Part shown: positions 22,681 through 35,222 of the stretch, one piece after another
How the letters are laid out: each line of letters begins with the position of its first letter
Position numbering within the stretch: position 1 is the first letter of the stretch
Notes under the pieces: generated by a model
Seen by the model: the letters and a program-made list of their open reading frames with translations, nothing else
Told to the model about the DNA's origin: nothing
Databases searched by the model: none
From: Uranotaenia lowii
Lineage: Eukaryota; Arthropoda; Insecta; Diptera; Culicidae
Reading direction: 5' to 3'
Length of the DNA: 64,000 nucleotides
NCBI RefSeq assembly: GCF_029784155.1
Contig: NC_073691.1
Coordinates: forward strand, 141,786,433-141,850,432
Made by a program: the position numbers and the translations under genes

Positions 22681-23170
22681 CTCGAGGAGTTAGCAAACAA
22701 GAAGAAACGCGAAGCGAGCAAGAAGAAAACATAAAAATCGCAACAAAGTTTGGTCAACTTTTTCGTTCCAGTGCGGAAAGCAAACTCGAAAAGTTTTTCA
22801 CCAAGTCAAGCCACAGTCAGCCAGCTTGCGGAGGTTGGGCTTTGTTTACAAACAACTGGAGCACACATAAACCGAACTGCAGTTACGATGTTCAAATTGT
22901 ATCGTAGAGAACGCAGCAGGACCAGTATTGATAACGGAGACAAGTACATGGATGAAAGAGACTAAAGTCGGCTTTCCACCAACCACCAAACGGCATGCTT
23001 CACTTGATAAAACGCGTGTTTCTATATGGAGGAACAACCGCAGCGCATAACCGTAACCGTTGGCTATTATACACTCAACTAACTGGAGTACCGTGGCTTC
23101 TGAGTGCTGCTTGCACTAAATATACGGAACGAACGACTGCTCGTTTAGGGTTCATTTACGAGCACTAGTA
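22681..23170 (+). other. possible host 5'-UTR-like stretch
   Basis: This is G+C-richer unique DNA. An ATG at 22887 opens a 25-codon frame beginning MFKLYRRERSRTSIDNGDKY and ending in TAA at 22963-22965. A longer open frame from 22750 covers the same region. No donor or acceptor decides it and no family is recognised. Confidence 0.3.
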
Positions 23171-23174
23171 TGAA

Positions 23175-23470
23175 TATACAGTACTAGACAAAATAAAGTA
23201 CGCACTTACTATCAAAGTTTTCAAATCACTGTATCTTTTGTCACATAAGAAATATCAATTTAAAATATTCAGATGAATTGTAGCATTTTTAATACACTAA
23301 CACCCGGTGATTTTTATCAAAATACTGAAAATGTTTTTCACATTTCAAGTCAGTTTACACTTGGACGAAATAAAGTACGCACTCTTAATAACCTAAACAG
23401 ATCGCTATTTCTCTGCTTAGAAAATTGTTCCATCGTTTTAAAAGTCAAAAGGATAGGGCGCGATTAAATC
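23175..23470. repeat. Tc1-like terminal sequence remnant
   Basis: CAGTACTAGACAAAATAAAG followed by TACGCAC at 23180 resembles Tc1-type terminal repeats. A second ACGAAATAAAGTACGCAC lies at about 23364 in the same orientation, as in elements with internal direct repeats. No transposase frame or opposite end is visible. Confidence 0.55.
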
Positions 23471-24030
23471 CAATAAGATGGTGAAAAGGCAAGTTTCCGC
23501 AGATATTCGTTAACTTCAAACTAAACATCGTTTTTTCAAGCTAAATTGCTAGAAAATTTGTTTGAAACCAACCAAGAGCAAGAAATTACAAGCAAATGGC
23601 TAAAAACCGTGAGTCATTATTTTTTAGTGATTTCAGTTTATTATCGTCAGAGAAATAACCGAATACCTGAAAACTAATAATTTTTATATTATTTTCATTT
23701 CTGAGTGTAGTTGAATTTCTTAGGAGGTGACCAAAATCCTTTTGATTCTTCGAATATTTGTAGTAATTACCTAATCCTTTCTAAAATGCTGATTTCAGAA
23801 GCTGCTGTCATTATTCCATTTTTTACGATTATCGATGTCCTCAACTAGCGAAGTAGCCCACGTCATGGTACTGCTCTTAGGGTGCTAAAATGTGTTTTCG
23901 TATGAATGAATCATCCTTTGTTGTTCTTTATCCGAAAGTTTCTTGCAAAAAGTCGTCCATACTCGTGTTCGTGTTTTGAGAACAATGGTGGTCAGACGAA
24001 TTGTGAAACATCTGGAGAGCTTATGACAGT
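23471..24030. other. unique A+T-rich sequence, no gene seen
   Basis: There are only short frames. Part of a minus-strand frame crosses into the MITE at 24031 and is not convincing. Confidence 0.35.
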
Positions 24031-24271
24031 CCCCCTTATTCTGCGCCGCGCGTGAGGTGACGATAGTCGAGTCACCCGATTCCAATAGTCGCTTTAGGTG
24101 AGAAACGTCTTTTAGAATGAAGTTTTTGAGGTTTTCTCCTAATCTAGTAGTCACCGTGAGGTACAAATCGTATGCTCTGTCACATCGGCTTCGAGAATAA
24201 GGTGACAAGACTCACGTGACTCCGACTCGACTCGACTATCGTCACCTCACGCGCGGCGCAGAATAAGGGGG
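24031..24271. repeat. 241-bp MITE with long perfect inverted repeats
   Basis: The ends CCCCCTTATTCTGCGCCGCG (24031) and its complement (ending 24271) extend through CGTGAGGTGACGATAGTCGAGT, giving about 42 bp of exact inverted repeat. AGT lies on both sides, so a 3-bp duplication is possible. Alternatively the TIR extends outward as CASTCCCCC. The G+C-rich ends stand out from the A+T-rich surroundings. It is non-coding, and the high arm identity suggests a recent insertion. Confidence 0.9.
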
Positions 24272-24693
24272 AGTGTTTTACCTTCTTATTGACTGCCGCA
24301 AATTCAACCCGGAGAAAAATGAATGCAACATTTTCGGAGATATCAGCGAAGATATATACCAAAGACGGTAGCCCCCAGGAACAACTAGCAAATCTTAATA
24401 TTTCATATTGATATTCCTAACAAGGGATCTGAAAATTTTGATAGCAGGGAACATAATTTATTTTGACGCGTACTGTGTGTAGAGGAAAGTCGGCTATGGG
24501 GGACACTTTTAATATTTCGAAAATAAAAATGTTTGCTCTGATTAAATGACGAAAATGCGTTTGTAAAGTTTTCCAAAATTTCCGTGAAGCTTTTTATTAT
24601 TAACAGGAAACAATTTCTCAGAATGGAACACAAAACAAAAAAAAACCTTTGCGGATGCGCCACTCACATCTGGCTTCTCTGGAAACAGTTAAT

Positions 24694-26229
24694 AAGTGGC
24701 CAGCGATCCGGGAAAACTGGGAAAAACCGGGAATTGAAAATGGGACCGGGAAAAAAACCTGGAATTTGAAATCAAATCGGGAAAATTATTTATAGGGTAT
24801 TTTTTCCCATATAAAAATCTATCAAATCATAAAATTCATGCATATAATGACGAGTTTTTTCAGAAAATTTGTAAACCATTCGGGAAGATCGGCAAAATGT
24901 CGGGATATGGCTGAGTAAAACGCCTGGAAAAATCGGGAATTTCATAAAAAAAATAGATTTTTTATCAAGGCGCATACATTTGTCTAGCAAAGAATCGTAG
25001 AAAAATTTCTGTACCATAAACTATTCATTAGCTCTCGTTTCTTATGTACTGCAGTGAATATAAAAAAATGTTTTAATTTAATAATCTTTTCACAACTATG
25101 GAGATTTAATACATTAAGTCATGGTAGTTAAATTTTGAATATTTAAAGATTTTGTGCCGTTGTGCACTTTCTTTATGAATATATGGAAAATGAAGAAATA
25201 AGTAAAAGGATTTTTTTTTAAATCTCAATGCTGCGACTTTATAGTCCTGATGTAAATGCATACGTTGAAATCAGTTAGTTTGCAATTGAGAATTCATATC
25301 TCGAAAACTAAGATTTATGCTTAACATCTAACTTATAACTGGAATTATTTTACACTAGTCCAAAATTGATTCTGCATCAGGAGGTCAACTAATTGTCTGC
25401 TTTTTTTTAAAAAAAGATCATATAATTCAAGGTTGCTTTTAAATTATTCGAACAACGCGATTTTTCTCTAACGTGACTTTACTTGTTTGCAGCGGTTTTC
25501 AATTGTGTTTACGGTACCGTTATTAAAATTTGAAAATTATCATAACCATACTTCATTTTAACCATATTTCAATTGATTGATAAAATATTAAAATAAAAAC
25601 TTCTAAAAAAAAACAGAAGGCACAAGGTGTAACAAGATACCAAGTTTTGTCTGATTCTTATGTATTTTTTTTACCTAAACCAGTAGGATTTCAAATAGAA
25701 AAATCGAATAAAAACATGCAGTTTTGAAATAGGACTAAAAATTGAAACTAAGAATTTAGATAAATTTACTAGAATTTAGGTAAATAGATTCAGGCATCTA
25801 GAATTCATTATATTCTTTAAACAAAATCAAGGTATCCAATAAAACATGATTTAGTATTCAAAATGAGAATGATATTACGGCACCTGTTTTAAGAACTTTA
25901 AAAGAAAAATATTAGAATATCAAGCAGCAGCCAAGCTATAAAATACAACGTGATTTCCTATTCCAAAAATAAAATAATTGTCAAAAATAAAAATTAAATT
26001 TAGTATAATGAATCCTAACGTGAAACTAACTTGATTTATGGATCGGTTATTCAATATTTCAGTTTTCAAGATTAATCTAAAAAAAATTAAGTCAAATCAC
26101 ATACACGTTACACTTTCTGGTTGAAAACCTGATAAACATATTTATTTGCGCATTTTGAAACAGGGAAAACCATAAAATTTCAATTTTGAAAACCGGGAAT
26201 TTGGAAATGAAAACTCGTTGGCCACCCTG
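24694..26229. repeat. hAT-like non-autonomous element, 6-bp target duplication
   Basis: The left end AAGTGGCCAGCG lacks the first two bases of the family terminus CAGGGTGGCCA. The right end is CGTTGGCCACCCTG. GTTAAT flanks both sides (24688-24693 and 26230-26235). Subterminal GGGAAAACTGGGAAAAACCG and GAAAACCGGGAATTTGG motifs mark the family. The 1.5-kb interior is very A+T-rich with no transposase. Confidence 0.72.
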
Positions 26230-26597
26230 GTTAATGTGCTCGAAACAAATATCCAATTCTTCATTGTCGATCACCCCATCTTCCCCATCGATTTTTCGAA
26301 CAATCGAATGAGGAAAATAAATAATGTTAAATGAATTTTATGAAATATTCGATACATTAGTAAAATATTCATAACAATCCAAAAGCAAAAAATAAACTGT
26401 GGGAATTCTGATTTTTTTTAAAATAATAAATTTATAACTTTCACAATTTTTTATGTAAAATAACTAAATTTTTCTGCTTTATTAAATCTAGATTTGTGTA
26501 AAAATTTGTGCATACAATTTATTTTTTCAATTTATTGGTTTATTGCATTAGTTTTTATTATGTCCCCTCCTGCTTAACTTGAAAGATGAAATAAGTT

Positions 26598-26830
26598 TAA
26601 ACCAGGGTTGCTAGCAAATCGGGAATACTGGGAAAAACTTTGGAATTTCATCGCATTTCCGGGAAACCGGAAAAACGAGAGTTTCAGCACATCACCGGGA
26701 ATAATGTCATGTTTCTATTTATTTTTACGAAATTTCGTGGCTGAAATGTGAGAGTAGTTTTCGACAGTCTCGATATTGATATACCTCATTAACACTTATA
26801 TTCGTTCATTGTGGACCCAAAACAAGATAT
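26598..26830. repeat. left end of a CAGGGTTGCTAGC hAT-like element
   Basis: The sequence matches 33985-34215 nearly throughout: CAGGGTTGCTAGCAAATCGG, ACTTTGGAATTTCATCGCAT, GTCTCGATA, CTCATTAACACTTAT and TTCGTTCATT. No right terminus follows, so this is a truncated copy. Confidence 0.8.
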
Positions 26831-27546
26831 CTTGTTTTTTCCGCTCTCCGCAATTACAAGTTTAAATCACATGTTATAAAGTTAATAATGAAACTACAAT
26901 CGACAAGATTATAAACAAATAGTTTAGTAACTCAATGAAACTAAGTGTGAACAATTTGGTTCAACAGTTTCTGATATATAAAGTGCCGAATTTTGGAGTT
27001 TCTCGGCGTAGATATCTTAGCGCTCCTTAACATTAATCCGCTCTTGAGTGTCAATATGACACTATTGGAAGTTTTGCGGCTTGTAACTTTATTCGAGGGC
27101 ATTAAAAAAAATTCTTTTGGGTAAAATATCGCAGCGCTAATGTAATTACACTCCTAGTATCGGTTTAAAATTGGCTTTCGGATGAATAAGTATAAATACA
27201 TTGCGGAAATCTCGAGTTAATATAATCAAAATCCTTTGCGCAAAGTTCAATTTAAGTGCAAGAAAATCTTAGAAATCGCAAATTCACAAAAAGTTTCAAA
27301 ACCACCTTTGAAGATTCGTCAAAAAATCTATGTTTCGTATTTTGACAATCTAAAAATGCAAAAATATGCCAAATTACGTCAACTTTTCAATCTTCTTTTC
27401 GAAATTTACCTGATATGACTTAAACAATTTTTACGGTTCATTGACTCAAAAGTACTGTGTTACAACACTTTTATGCATTGTTTTAAATAAATAAATAAAT
27501 TTATTGGTTTTAGTCAGGAGTGTGGAATCGACAATCCAGGGACTGT
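26831..27546. other. A+T-rich sequence with repeat traces, no gene
   Basis: It includes a second copy of AAAGTGCCGAATTTTGG (26980) and a short AAAT microsatellite (27485-27503). No gene seen. Confidence 0.4.
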
Positions 27547-27547
27547 A

Positions 27548-27784
27548 CTGCAGCTGGAAGCACAATTGTCACATGTTACAATTGGATATGTGAGATATGT
27601 TGGTGTTTACCGCCTCATTGCAATAAATATTTGTATTATATTTAATAAAATCATGTTTTTTAGAGTGAACTTGATTTTACTATCAAATAACAACAAACGA
27701 ATTGTTTGAAATAATTCTTCCAGACAACAAATAGTAGTAAATTTCAGAATGTAACATGTGACAATTATTCGTCCAACGGCAGTG
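27548..27784. repeat. TA-flanked 237-bp MITE
   Basis: The left end CTGCAGCTGGAAGCACAATTGTC and the complement of the right end (CACTGCCGTTGGACGAATAA, then TTGTCACATGTTAC) pair over about 35 bp. TA lies outside both ends (27546-27547 and 27785-27786). The terminus CACTGCCGTT and the TTGTCNCATGT core are shared with the larger element at 3971-4750, so the two are probably related. Confidence 0.75.
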
Positions 27785-28179
27785 TAACGGGTAAAAATTT
27801 TAGGGACGGATGACGGTAAATGCGTTAATAACTTTTTATGCGATCTAGTTCAAATTTACTCATGTAAACGTTATTTAAAAATTCTGCAAAAAATCATCGA
27901 TGAGTTTTTAACCGGTGAAGTATACATTCTAAAAAGAAAAATATCAAATGAAAGTAATTAAAATTTTAGATGAATAGATTGTCCGATCGGGGTACGAAAA
28001 CAAAACACGTGCTTCGATCCATCCATGTCAATCATAGATCAACGCAAAATCGGCCTATCGACTTTTCTTCTTCTAGACAATAAATACGGTGCGGGACAAA
28101 TGGTCTTGAACGGTAAAAAGTATTCTCATGACACGCTCGATCATACACAACTCTCTTTTTTATTTCAAATTGCTTTAAA

Positions 28180-28470
28180 ATAACGAAACGAATTTAAAAT
28201 TACATTTTTTTGTCAACTCATAAACTTTGCATGTTATTTGGTCAACTTGGATTTGGTGGCCCACGATTCCCCACCATTTTTTTTAAATAAAAAAAATGCT
28301 TATTTTTTAACAATCAGAATTTAGGTTAAATAATTTATCAAAAAATAAATAAAAAATTAGCTAATGATACGTCAGCAATGGGGAAAACCATTCATTTTAT
28401 CATTAATATTCAAGAAGTTATGGAGCGAAGCAAAGAAAGTGGCCCATGATACCCCACTCTGCCATACATA
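28180..28470. repeat. TGGCCCACGAT-family element, partial copy
   Basis: AACTCATAAACTTTGCATGT, GGTGGCCCACGATTCCCCAC and GTGGCCCATGATACCCCACT occur in the same order as in the copies at 55747-56314 and, in reverse, 62309-63178. The left terminus is not clear here. Confidence 0.75.
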
Positions 28471-28860
28471 TCCGATATAACACAGGCGTTCAAGTTGTTT
28501 GCTATTATTATTTTTTCAAGCACCATTACATTTTATATTGTATACTGCGTTCTAATCATTTTTCGTTTTTATATAACACAAACTAGGTATTTTAACATTG
28601 AAACATGGGGAACAAATATTTCATGGCGAATAATACCTAATGTTTATCAGTGTTAATATAGCATTTCATATTTTGGCTATCTTCATAAATATGTAGCTAT
28701 ATCCCGCGTTATAATCGATGCCATCTTTTGAGTGCCACAATCATCTGTGTAAACAAATATAATTGTCAACAACTGATCGATCAGTTGTAGAACGACTCTC
28801 CAGCGCTTATGAAATTTCTGATAACATTTTGCTCTCGACGTAAAACTCGGAAAAGGTAAA
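28471..28860. other. unique A+T-rich sequence, no gene
   Basis: Nothing beyond short frames is visible. Confidence 0.35.
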
Positions 28861-28958
28861 CCCAAGTAACATATAAAGTTTTATAGCAGGCTACTAGACC
28901 AAGTTTAGGTTTCATAAGAGGCTTAAAGAGTCTTACAAAACAATCGGTGTTACTTGGG
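28861..28958. repeat. 98-bp MITE with CCCAAGTAACA ends
   Basis: CCCAAGTAACA at 28861 and TGTTACTTGGG ending at 28958 are exact inverted repeats around an 80-bp A+T-rich centre. No clear target duplication. Tiny non-coding element. Confidence 0.75.
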
Positions 28959-30109
28959 AAGTCTCGTGTCATGCTAGAACTTTCTGTTCCGATTGAGCGT
29001 TCGGGCCGATTGTAATGCAGCAGCAAAGGTAATATTCCAACGTCATGGAATTGAACCAAAACAAGAAAACAGAAAACGTAAATCAACAATGAGTTCGTAT
29101 CCGTCAGGTGGTGAGTTTCGCTGTCTGGTCACGGGCTCACGGCTGAGCTGCCTCGCGTGAGTTGGGGGATTCCGTTTCGTACACACAGCAGAAACCAGAC
29201 CGAGATGGTTGTTGTTTTTGTAGGATGGAAAAACTCACGTGAAAATCCATACCCTGCATATCTGTCTGTTTCGAAGCGAATAACCACCACTAGCAAGAAG
29301 GGATTCAGCTTTTCGAACCCAAACTCCTCAGTCCGGTAGTATTGGTGCTGTTTTGGCACGGACAAGAATCACTGCTTTGGCTCTTCTGATCTCAGCTCGG
29401 AAACTGATGGGGTGAACTGGTTGAATTTTGAGTTTCGGATGCATACCTAGTTGCGAACAAAACATAACCGATTCGGCTCTACTGCTGATAATCTGGTTTG
29501 GCTGGTCCGTTTTGGCCTCGCAGGTGTGCGTGAGATTCAATCAGATTTCTGTACAATCTGTACAATCCGTCTATCGTCGAGCAAAAAAGTGAGGGCAAAA
29601 ATTGCACCGACCGACCAATCCTTCCGCGACAGACGGACGTGTTAAATGTATTGATCCGGTTCTTTATTTTTGGTTCGTTATTTGTTTACAGCGCAACGTT
29701 GTACTAGGAAAAAGACGAGATGCATCTGCACAATAATTTCGAACAATATTGACCTAGTATGATTACGGATCAAATAAATTATTATCATAACACAGAGCTA
29801 TTAGGTCTCATTCAGTGATTAGTGACGCATTTTGTTACTTTCACCAACCGTATCCATCATGTCATGATAGTGGTGGTGGTATTGTCTACACTGATTTGCA
29901 TCCATATGCGTGTACGTTCGGAAATCAAAAAGATACAAATTACACAAGCCGACGAAAACAAGCATAGGGAATTAAAAATTAATCATCTACGAGCCATCAA
30001 TGTTTGCAACAAATTATAACTGTTGACTTCTTCCTCGTAAAAACATTAACCGATGATTTAACGCTTTCCGTATGAAAAGACAATATGGTACATACAATTT
30101 TCAATGAAT
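28959..30109. other. unique sequence, G+C-richer 28960-29640, no gene assigned
   Basis: Several overlapping short frames on both strands at 29129-29645 show no domain. The higher G+C and lack of repeats make this a candidate for host regulatory or exon sequence, without further support. Confidence 0.3.
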
Positions 30110-31160
30110 TCCTAGCTAGAGAAACTTGATCCATCGCAGCATAACCTTCCACAATGGGTCCGGACAAGTTGGCCGATAGCCTACACCACAGCAACCGGAA
30201 GAGTGGAAGGAGGGGGTAATATGACCCATCTACAAGAAGACAAATTGTCCTCAACGCCGCCTACAAAGTGTTGTCCCGAATCCTTCTCCGCCGGCTAACA
30301 TCACAAGCAAACAGATTCGTAGGAAGTCATCAGGCAGGCTTCATGGAAATACGGTCAACAACGCACCAGATCTTCACATTACGGCAAATCCTCCAAAAAT
30401 GCCGTGAACACCAAGTCCCTACGCACCATCACAGCAGTGCTGTGTGTGGATTTCTGGTGAATTGTCGAGTTCATTCGATGAGCGGTGGTCGAAATGCGGG
30501 GCACGATTTTCAACAGATCCAATAAACTTATCTGCTTTGTCGATGACATTTATATAATCGGCATATCATCTGCGGCGGTGGAGGACTGAACTGAAACGCG
30601 AAGCAGGAAAGATTGAGTTGATGATTAATACGTCCAAGACGAAGTACATGCTGGCCTGCGGATCCGAGACCGACCGAACCCGCTTGTCCAGCGATAACAA
30701 GGTCACAGTCGACGGCCACGAGCTGTAGATAGTCGAAGACTTTGTCTATCTCGGCTCACTGGTGACCGCAGACAATGACAACGTGAGATCCGGCGGCGAA
30801 TTATCAGCGGAAGTCGTGCCTACTGTGGACTCCACAAGCAACTGCGGTCGAGAAGACTTAGCCCCCACACAAAGTGTGACCTGTACACAACGCTCATTAG
30901 ACCGGTTGTCCTCTACGGGCACGAGCCGTGGATATTGCTCGAGGAGGACCTGCGCACACTCGGAGTACTCGTGCGACGAGTGTTAAGAACCATCTTTGGC
31001 GGCGTGCGGGAGAATGGAGTGTGGAGGCGAAGGATGAACCACGAGCTGGCGCGAATCTACAGCGAACCCATTATTCAGAAAGTGGTGAAGGCTGGACGTT
31101 GGACTTGGTATAACGACGCAGGAATCCGAGAGCAGCGCATCCTTTTACGGAAATAAGCGT
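30110..31160 (+). pseudogene. non-LTR retrotransposon reverse transcriptase remnant (RTE-like)
   Basis: Frame-shifted pieces show the reverse transcriptase in order: NAAYKVLSRILLRRLT, then QAGFMEIRSTTHQIFTLRQI, then LICFVDDIYIIG in place of the usual YADD box, then TSKTKYMLACGSETDR, VEDFVYLGSLVTADNDN, LEEDLRTLGVLVRRVLRTIF and VWRRRMNHELARIYSEP. The region between the fingers and the YADD box is largely deleted. Many stops and frameshifts make it inactive. The set of blocks matches insect RTE-type LINEs, but the clade is inferred from memory of the motifs. Confidence 0.8.
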
Positions 31161-31169
31161 GACATGTTC

Positions 31170-31664
31170 AACAAATGTGGGCCTGTTGTTCACTCCGAGG
31201 TCAAGTCCGACATCACGTTTTCCAGCCTTACGGTTAGTTGATAGTCAAAATGGATCGTTCTTCTTGCACGGGAAAAGTTCATAACCTCGCACTTCTTCAC
31301 TTTTTGACGTTTGCTAGCATTCCGTTTAAGCGGCACCACTCATGTAGTCTAGCGATGTCAGCTTGAAGTGCCAAACAGTCAACAGTGTTATGGATCTTCC
31401 GGAAAATCTTCAGATCATCGGCGTAGAGGAGTGTACCGGACTGAATGTTGAGCACAGATCGTTCACGAAAATTATAAAAAGCAGGGGTCCGAGGTGGCTC
31501 CCCTGAGGAACACCAGACGGTGTGCCGAACATTCGTGAGCGCGTGTTTCGTATTCTTGTGAAAGCCTTACGGTCGGTCAGATATGACGCAATCGACTCGA
31601 GTGCCCAAGCCCGGAATCCGACTCGATTCAACTTTGCGACCAGTATCTCTCTTCGCGTAGACAT
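31170..31664 (-). pseudogene. Jockey-type LINE reverse transcriptase fragment
   Basis: On the minus strand IASYLTDRKAFTRIRNTRSR and GTPSGVPQGSHLGPLLFIIF (VPQGSxLGPLLF, palm motif B) are followed, after a -1/+1 shift near 31435, by LLYADDLKIFRKI with the catalytic YADD. Further downstream the frame decays. About 160 residues remain. It lies back-to-back with the RTE-like remnant, so two unrelated LINE fragments meet near 31165. Confidence 0.85.
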
Positions 31665-31674
31665 GAGACACTTA

Positions 31675-32237
31675 GGCTGATGTCATGCTGAAGCAACTAG
31701 CAACGCAACGCAACGTTCCAATAAGATTGCGTTGCAACGCATTGGTATGTCATGCTGGCGCGACCTGTGACTTTGAAATTCCCTACAAATCATCACTTCT
31801 CTACATCTGATAATGCTTTGAATCGTCTCCTTTCTTTCGGGAGCCATCAAAAACTCATCAAATCACGACCCGGATTGCAAGAATGCCAAAATTTGAACCG
31901 ACAAAATTCCTTGTTTTTTTGTCGGAACTAAGAATTCATGAAAATTTTCTCGCCGATTAAGATATTTTTTAGTTTATTATCACAAGTTCGGACAGATCTT
32001 CGTACTATTGTGCTTAAAACCCGGAATCACTGCTTCAAATCGAGAAAAAACAATATTCCTATTGGATTTCCTACTAGTCGCGCTACAAAACACATTGGCA
32101 TCAGATTGGTCGCGCTATACAAAGCGACCAGTATGACAGGTCTGCGCGATTTCCATGGAGATCAAATGAGAGCTGGTTAGTCGTGTGAACGTTGCGTTGT
32201 AGGTCGCGTTGCTAGTTGCTTCAGCATGACATCAGCC
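31675..32237. repeat. Harbinger-like MITE, copy 1 (TTA duplication)
   Basis: The terminal repeats GGCTGATGTCATGCTGAAGC and the complement GCTTCAGCATGACATCAGCC are exact; the TIR continues to AACTAGCAACGCA. TTA flanks both ends (31672-31674 and 32238-32240), as in PIF/Harbinger elements. The 563-bp sequence is nearly identical to 43921-44490. An 80-codon frame is shared with the other copy but has no known domain and probably reflects overall conservation. Confidence 0.92.
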
Positions 32238-32240
32238 TTA

Positions 32241-33984
32241 CTTGACTGCTCTCTACATAATACCAAACACTTCCGCTACATTAGACCACAAACTGGCTAT
32301 CACTAGAATTTTCATTTCTCGTACGTCATTTAGAAAAACACCTCTGACCTCAGCATAACTACTTGTTGTGCTCCGAGTGTAGTTTTGATGCTTTGATACA
32401 ACATTGTAGGAAAAAGTCGAAAGGCCCATTTCAATGCATCGAAAAAATCAGCCGTGTCGTCGTTAAACATAGAATGAAAAAAAAACGACACATTCATTTA
32501 CTTTTCCCTACTCGCTCTAGTGTGATTGACGCTTCTGTACCACCATGTCGTGAGTCAGATCGGCATATAGAACCGAAAGAAAGGTAGAAAGCGGGTCAAA
32601 ATGTGTCGTGAATACACGTATGAGTTGCACATTTATGTACGGCGAGTACTGTAGTAATGATGCACTCAACCGGTTTCCACGTTTGAACTTTTTGTTGTTT
32701 TGCTTCTCTTTTCCAATTCAGGGTACGCAAAATGATTAACATTTAAGAAGAAGCTGGTCGATGCAAGGGATTGTTATCGGTTTGGACTTCTTCGCAAATA
32801 AGTGACTCTCGGTTAAACATAATCGTTGTCCCAATTCACCTTATCGTTCGTTATTCTTCATCAATGTTTTTTTTTTTAATGCATTCAATGTAAAATGGTC
32901 CAGTAAAGACCGTGAGTGATCAGTAACCAGTTCTAAAATACAAACCAACATACATCTCGGCTTAGGTGACATTTAATTAGCTAATGAAACATACGACAGC
33001 GACAATACCAATAAAGCAAAACAACAAAGTTGTCTTGACTAAAAATAATTTTCCTAACTCACAATCCCCCGATAGTAACAAAACGCACAGCGCTGAATGA
33101 ATGGCGTGGGATGATTGTGCAATGCGATGCGAATTCTTTCTACTTTCGTGTTACCACTTTCGATTATTGTGACATTTTTTTTTTTTTTTGTGCAGCCGCT
33201 TGAATTCCCGCACTCCGGAGTGATGCTGTGCATCTGTACCTTTCCACTCTTCCGCTATAATAATATAATAGTATAAATAATGATTAAAAACTCAAATCAA
33301 TCTACTTCTAATCGAAGCATCACAATTACCAACGAAGAAACGTAGCAAAACTATCATGAAACTCACTTGTTGGAAAAAATACGGCAGCGTCCATGAGTAA
33401 TAAAGCTTAGTTCTTTCAGAAATGGGACAGTTACGAATGCGTGTATCTCAAAAACTATTCGTTTGATCTAAATACTTTCTATGAGGGAAATGAAGGTAAT
33501 TTTATGATAATTTATTTAAAAAAATAAATAAAAAAATTATCGTTTTTTGTAAGAAAAATTTCTACTTTATTCTGGGTACGTCCCATCGACTGGTGTACAC
33601 TTTTTTCAGCCATGATATTTAGCCATGATTTCAGTTTTTCCAACTTATAGGTACTTCGTCTAATTTGTATTTTAAGTGGCTACATCCTCCTTCTTCAATT
33701 TCAACAACGAAGTTAAACCATCATGAGATTGGACTAAAAGTATGTTCGGTTAGTATAGATCGTAGGCTGCGAAGGGTGCATACAAGATTACTCTTTTTAT
33801 GCTTTCCAAAACAGCGAAAACCAAAGTTTTCGTTTTGAAAATTGTTGTTTTTTCCACAGGAGCAGAATATTGGCAAAGCATTAAATTTTATATAAAACCA
33901 TCAAAAAATACATACTTTAATATGCTAGGGACCACGAGCAGACATGGTATAGGATTCAACCGATGGAATTTGTTTGAAATAGAG
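32241..33984. other. unique A+T-rich sequence, no gene seen
   Basis: There are homopolymer runs (poly-T at 33176-33189) and short chance frames, and no repeat termini or RNA gene. Confidence 0.4.
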
Positions 33985-34969
33985 CAGGGTTGCTAGCGAA
34001 CCGGGAATACCGGGAAAAACTTTGGAATTTCATCGCATCACGCGGAAACCGAAAAAAAACCGGGAATTTCAGCATCTCTCCGGGAAAATTGTCATGCTTG
34101 AATTTTTTTCACGGAATTCCAGAATTATTTTTAAAACTATTTCTTAATTTAAGAGCAGTTTTTGACGGCCTCGATAGAGATTTATCTCATTAACGCTTAT
34201 TTTCGTTCGTTATTAAAACGAAGTTTGAATCGCTTTTTTAACTAATTGCTGAGCAACTATTCAATGTGTATTTGATAGAAATCTACTGATTTATGAGAAA
34301 CCAGTTGATGCATCAGTTCGAAGTTTTCTCGAGAGAGTTTCAATATGGAACTGTGGATATTTGCTTTTTGGTATATCCTTTTGGTACCAGAAATTCAATA
34401 CGAAACTGGTATTTTCTCTAATTTCTTTGGTCCAGTCAGGAAAATAACTCTAGCTTATAGAGGTTTTACACTCTCACTTATAGAGGTTTCTCACTCAGGT
34501 TCGACTGTATCAGTTTTAGTTTTAAACATCAAATATTTCAGTGTTTGATATAAATATTCCCTTAAATTATTTTATACAAAAAGCAAATAAGATAGCAGCT
34601 TGAGATGTTTTTAAACAGAGTTACACCTCTTTTTCACTAGAAAAAGATATCGATTGTTCAATGTTGTTGCTGTAGTTGTTGTGTATATCGCTTGAAATAA
34701 CCTGAGGAACGAAGCATTATATCGCAAGTGTTTAGTTTTTAATTCTTCCTACGTTAAGTTTTTGCAGTTTCCAACGCTGGAATATATATCTTATGTAACA
34801 ATTGTATCGAAAATAGGTCCTGTCGAAATCCAAGGTCTCTACCCTGATACAAAATAATATCTTACATTCAAATGATTAAAGTTCAGCCCTATCTTATACG
34901 CGATTTTTATATTTTCACAAATCTTTAGTTCAAATGACTAGAGCAATACTAAAGATATTCATTATCTTA

Positions 34970-35222
34970 TACACAGCAAAAATTATTTCCTGTAAAATTA
35001 CGCGAATGTCCTGTAACAAAAAGGAGCAGGACATTTACCGTTATTTTACAGGTCGAAAACATGATTACGTGACATTTAATTTTTAGTGTACAACTTTTTT
35101 ACAGGACATTTGCTGTAATAATAAATAAATCATCGTTAACTTTCAAGGAAAACAATTTAAAATTACAGGTTTTGTTAATTACAGGTGATTTATTTTAAAG
35201 GTTGCTGTTTTCAGTGACACGT
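34970..35222. repeat. ACAGGACATT/CCTGTAA-iterated MITE-like segment
   Basis: CACAGCAAAAATTATTTCCTG at the left and GCTGTTTTCAGTG at the right resemble inverted ends. Inside, CCTGTAA, TTTACAGG and ACAGGACATTTGC recur in both orientations. The corresponding region of the 1616-2207 copy lacks it, which supports a separate insertion. Limits are approximate. Confidence 0.5.
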
